From Coturnix japonica (Eukaryota; Chordata; Aves; Galliformes; Phasianidae): 64,000 nucleotides of DNA. The stretch spans positions 17,916,731 to 17,980,730 of the forward strand of contig NC_029525.1 in NCBI RefSeq assembly GCF_001577835.2, given 5' to 3'. The notes below the pieces were generated by a model. The model saw only the letters and a program-made list of their open reading frames with translations. It did not search any database and was not told the origin of the DNA. The position numbers were made by a program, and so were the translations under genes. This document shows, piece by piece, positions 62,392 through 64,000 of this stretch (position 1 is the stretch's first letter; each line of letters starts with the position of its first letter).

Positions 62392-64000
62392 CTGCAATTG
62401 AAATATTCAGACCAACTCTCATGTGATGGTAATGAAAACAAATGTAAGCAAGCTTTCCCATGAACATGATGCTAACACATCCATCCACACCGACAGGGCC
62501 TTGTCTGGCTCGGGGAATGAAGTCCTCAGGGAACACAGGGCAGCACAAGGCCCTGCCAGGCCAGGTCCACTGTCAGCACCTGGAGATTCATCCCCTCTGA
62601 CAAACTGTGACTTCACATTACTGAGCATCGCCAGCTTTGTTCCAACTGCAATACAGACATCTGCTGACTTGACACATTGCAGAACTGCTGTAAATGGAGT
62701 GTTCTGCTACAGGTTTGAAACTGTCCCACTAAAAGCCAACTACCAAGTCTGTAACTTTGGAAGGTTACATCAGCACAGGTTACAGGTTGGCAGTTCTACC
62801 GGAGGTTGGGAACCACGCAGGGCTGGCACACAAGTCCCTATGACCTTCCTCCAGGTCTCCAAATAAACTGCACAAGAGTAAGTGCCTTACATCTGAGGTT
62901 TGAGAAATGACACTCTGAATTTGCCTTTGCTACCAGTACTGTTACAGACTGCTGTCCTACATCTTAGACTTGAGTGTAAAACTTGAAGGACTCTTAAAGG
63001 CAAAAAAAGCAGTGCTCAACCCTTCCACACTTCTTATCAAAGGGAATCTGTATTCTCTCTTAGCTTTGCTAGGAATTAGCAATGCATTCTTCACCTGTAC
63101 TCTTCACAGCTGAAACACAACCATCTACTAGTGATAAACAAACAGCCCACCAATCTAAACCCCTACTGTAACACATGCAGTTATTCTGGAGCTCAGCCAG
63201 GAGGCACAGTGCGGCAGGGCAGCACACTCTGAGCAGCCTGCAGCTGGTGCACAGTGCCCGCCTTGGGAGCAGCACAGCTCTAACCCTGGGAGCAGCACAG
63301 CTCTCCTGCTGCAGGCGGTTCACCTCGCAGTGTGGCTGCTGCTGCATTGGCTGGGAGAGTGAGTAAAGGCGTTCCATCCTGCTCATCCCAAGCGACGGCC
63401 TCTCCCTGCCTCTCTCCTACTTCTTCACTTCTATTCCTGGGACTTTGAGCCTCATGAAAAAGCATAAAAACAAACACTCAAAACTTACTCATCTTCACTG
63501 TACTCATTTACTGCAGGGCACAAAGAACAAATAAAATCAAGGGAAATATATTTTAAAACATCCCTTGCAATAACTACTGAGGCATGTTATTTCAGCTGCC
63601 ATAATTGAGATGGCTCCTGCGTGGTCCCACAAGAAAAGAAGTCCTGAAAGTCCACTGTGCTTTAACTGATGAGCTTTTGCTGCATTCCAAAGCTCACGGT
63701 GTCCCCTTATACTCATGGGAAGGACAGCAGTTCACAGGCACAGAAAGCAGAGCTCAGGTGAGTGCCATCAGCTGTCCCTCCACCATATGTCCCTCCACAT
63801 AGCTCACCAAGGCTATGCATGATGATAACCTGTCTGAAGCTCTAAAACATTCACAGGTTTATTTAGCAGCCTGCAGGTGAGGCAGGCACCCGCTGGCAGC
63901 CTGCAGCTCCAAAGGCTTGTTTACCTACATGACACATGCTGCTGAGTAGAAATTACTAATAAGAAAGCACGTGGGTATCACTTGATTCGTGTGATCTGTC
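62392..64000 (-). other. Last GOLM2 intron, partial
   Basis: This continues past the window edge. It has a poly-purine/pyrimidine mix, a repeated GGGAGCAGCACAGCTC pair near 63265-63303 and no exon that fits GOLM2 in phase. A 22-nt segment at 63494-63515 has splice-like borders but does not fit the frame. Confidence 0.5.

Noticed and set aside
63280-63477. Charged open frame on - (AQSPRNRSEEVGERQ) as a possible upstream GOLM2 exon
   Set aside because: It has no convincing splice borders in phase and does not resemble the acidic penultimate segment of GOLM2.
63494-63515. 22-nt segment on - with AG before and GTAAGT after, like a GOLM2 microexon
   Set aside because: The readable frame (VNEYSED) leaves two bases at its end, while the last GOLM2 exon needs exactly one. 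The phase-compatible reading starts with a stop.
1-64000. Search by eye for CRISPR arrays, integrated virus-like elements or bacterial operons
   Set aside because: No direct-repeat/spacer arrays, no paired long terminal repeats and no closely packed unspliced genes were seen. The window is ordinary spliced vertebrate DNA.

Overview
This is vertebrate nuclear DNA, most likely from a bird and plausibly a galliform such as chicken. Genes are spliced with GT-AG introns and two promoters sit in CpG islands. The recognisable interspersed repeats are mostly old CR1-type LINE fragments, with no mammalian-style SINE load. The gene order matches the human 15q15-q21 block (GOLM2, CTDSPL2, EIF3J, SPG11), which is microchromosome 10 in chicken. 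The taxon is an inference; gene identities rest on translated exons and on family sequences I know.

Layout. Bases 1-14285 hold the 3' part of SPG11 (spatacsin) on the + strand: 24 coding exons, 1,421 codons in one continuous frame, stop at 14092. A gap of about 450 bp separates it from the converging 3' end of EIF3J. EIF3J is complete on the - strand (coding 15609-21930, 8 coding exons, 251 aa) and starts in a CpG island with four YY1-type sites. CTDSPL2 is complete for coding sequence on the - strand (26926-43793, 12 coding exons, 466 aa). It has a 3'UTR of about 4.5 kb ending a few hundred bases before the EIF3J promoter, a first intron of about 13 kb, and a non-coding first exon in a second CpG island at about 56.2-57.6 kb. 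Facing away from that promoter is a possible non-coding transcript ending at a + strand poly(A) signal (58544). The last coding exon of GOLM2 (CASC4) lies at 62318-62391 on the - strand; the rest of that gene continues beyond 64000.

The four genes are not an operon. They encode a lysosome-reformation protein, a translation factor, a nuclear phosphatase and a Golgi membrane protein, and their proximity is conserved synteny. I saw no mobile-element gene, virus-derived element, CRISPR array or canonical RNA gene. The points most worth checking are the in-frame upstream AUGs of EIF3J, a four-codon uORF whose stop overlaps a CTDSPL2 AUG, a MIR/L2-type relic beside the CTDSPL2 island, a tRNA-like SINE head in the CTDSPL2 3'UTR, the divergent transcript candidate and several tandem repeats.
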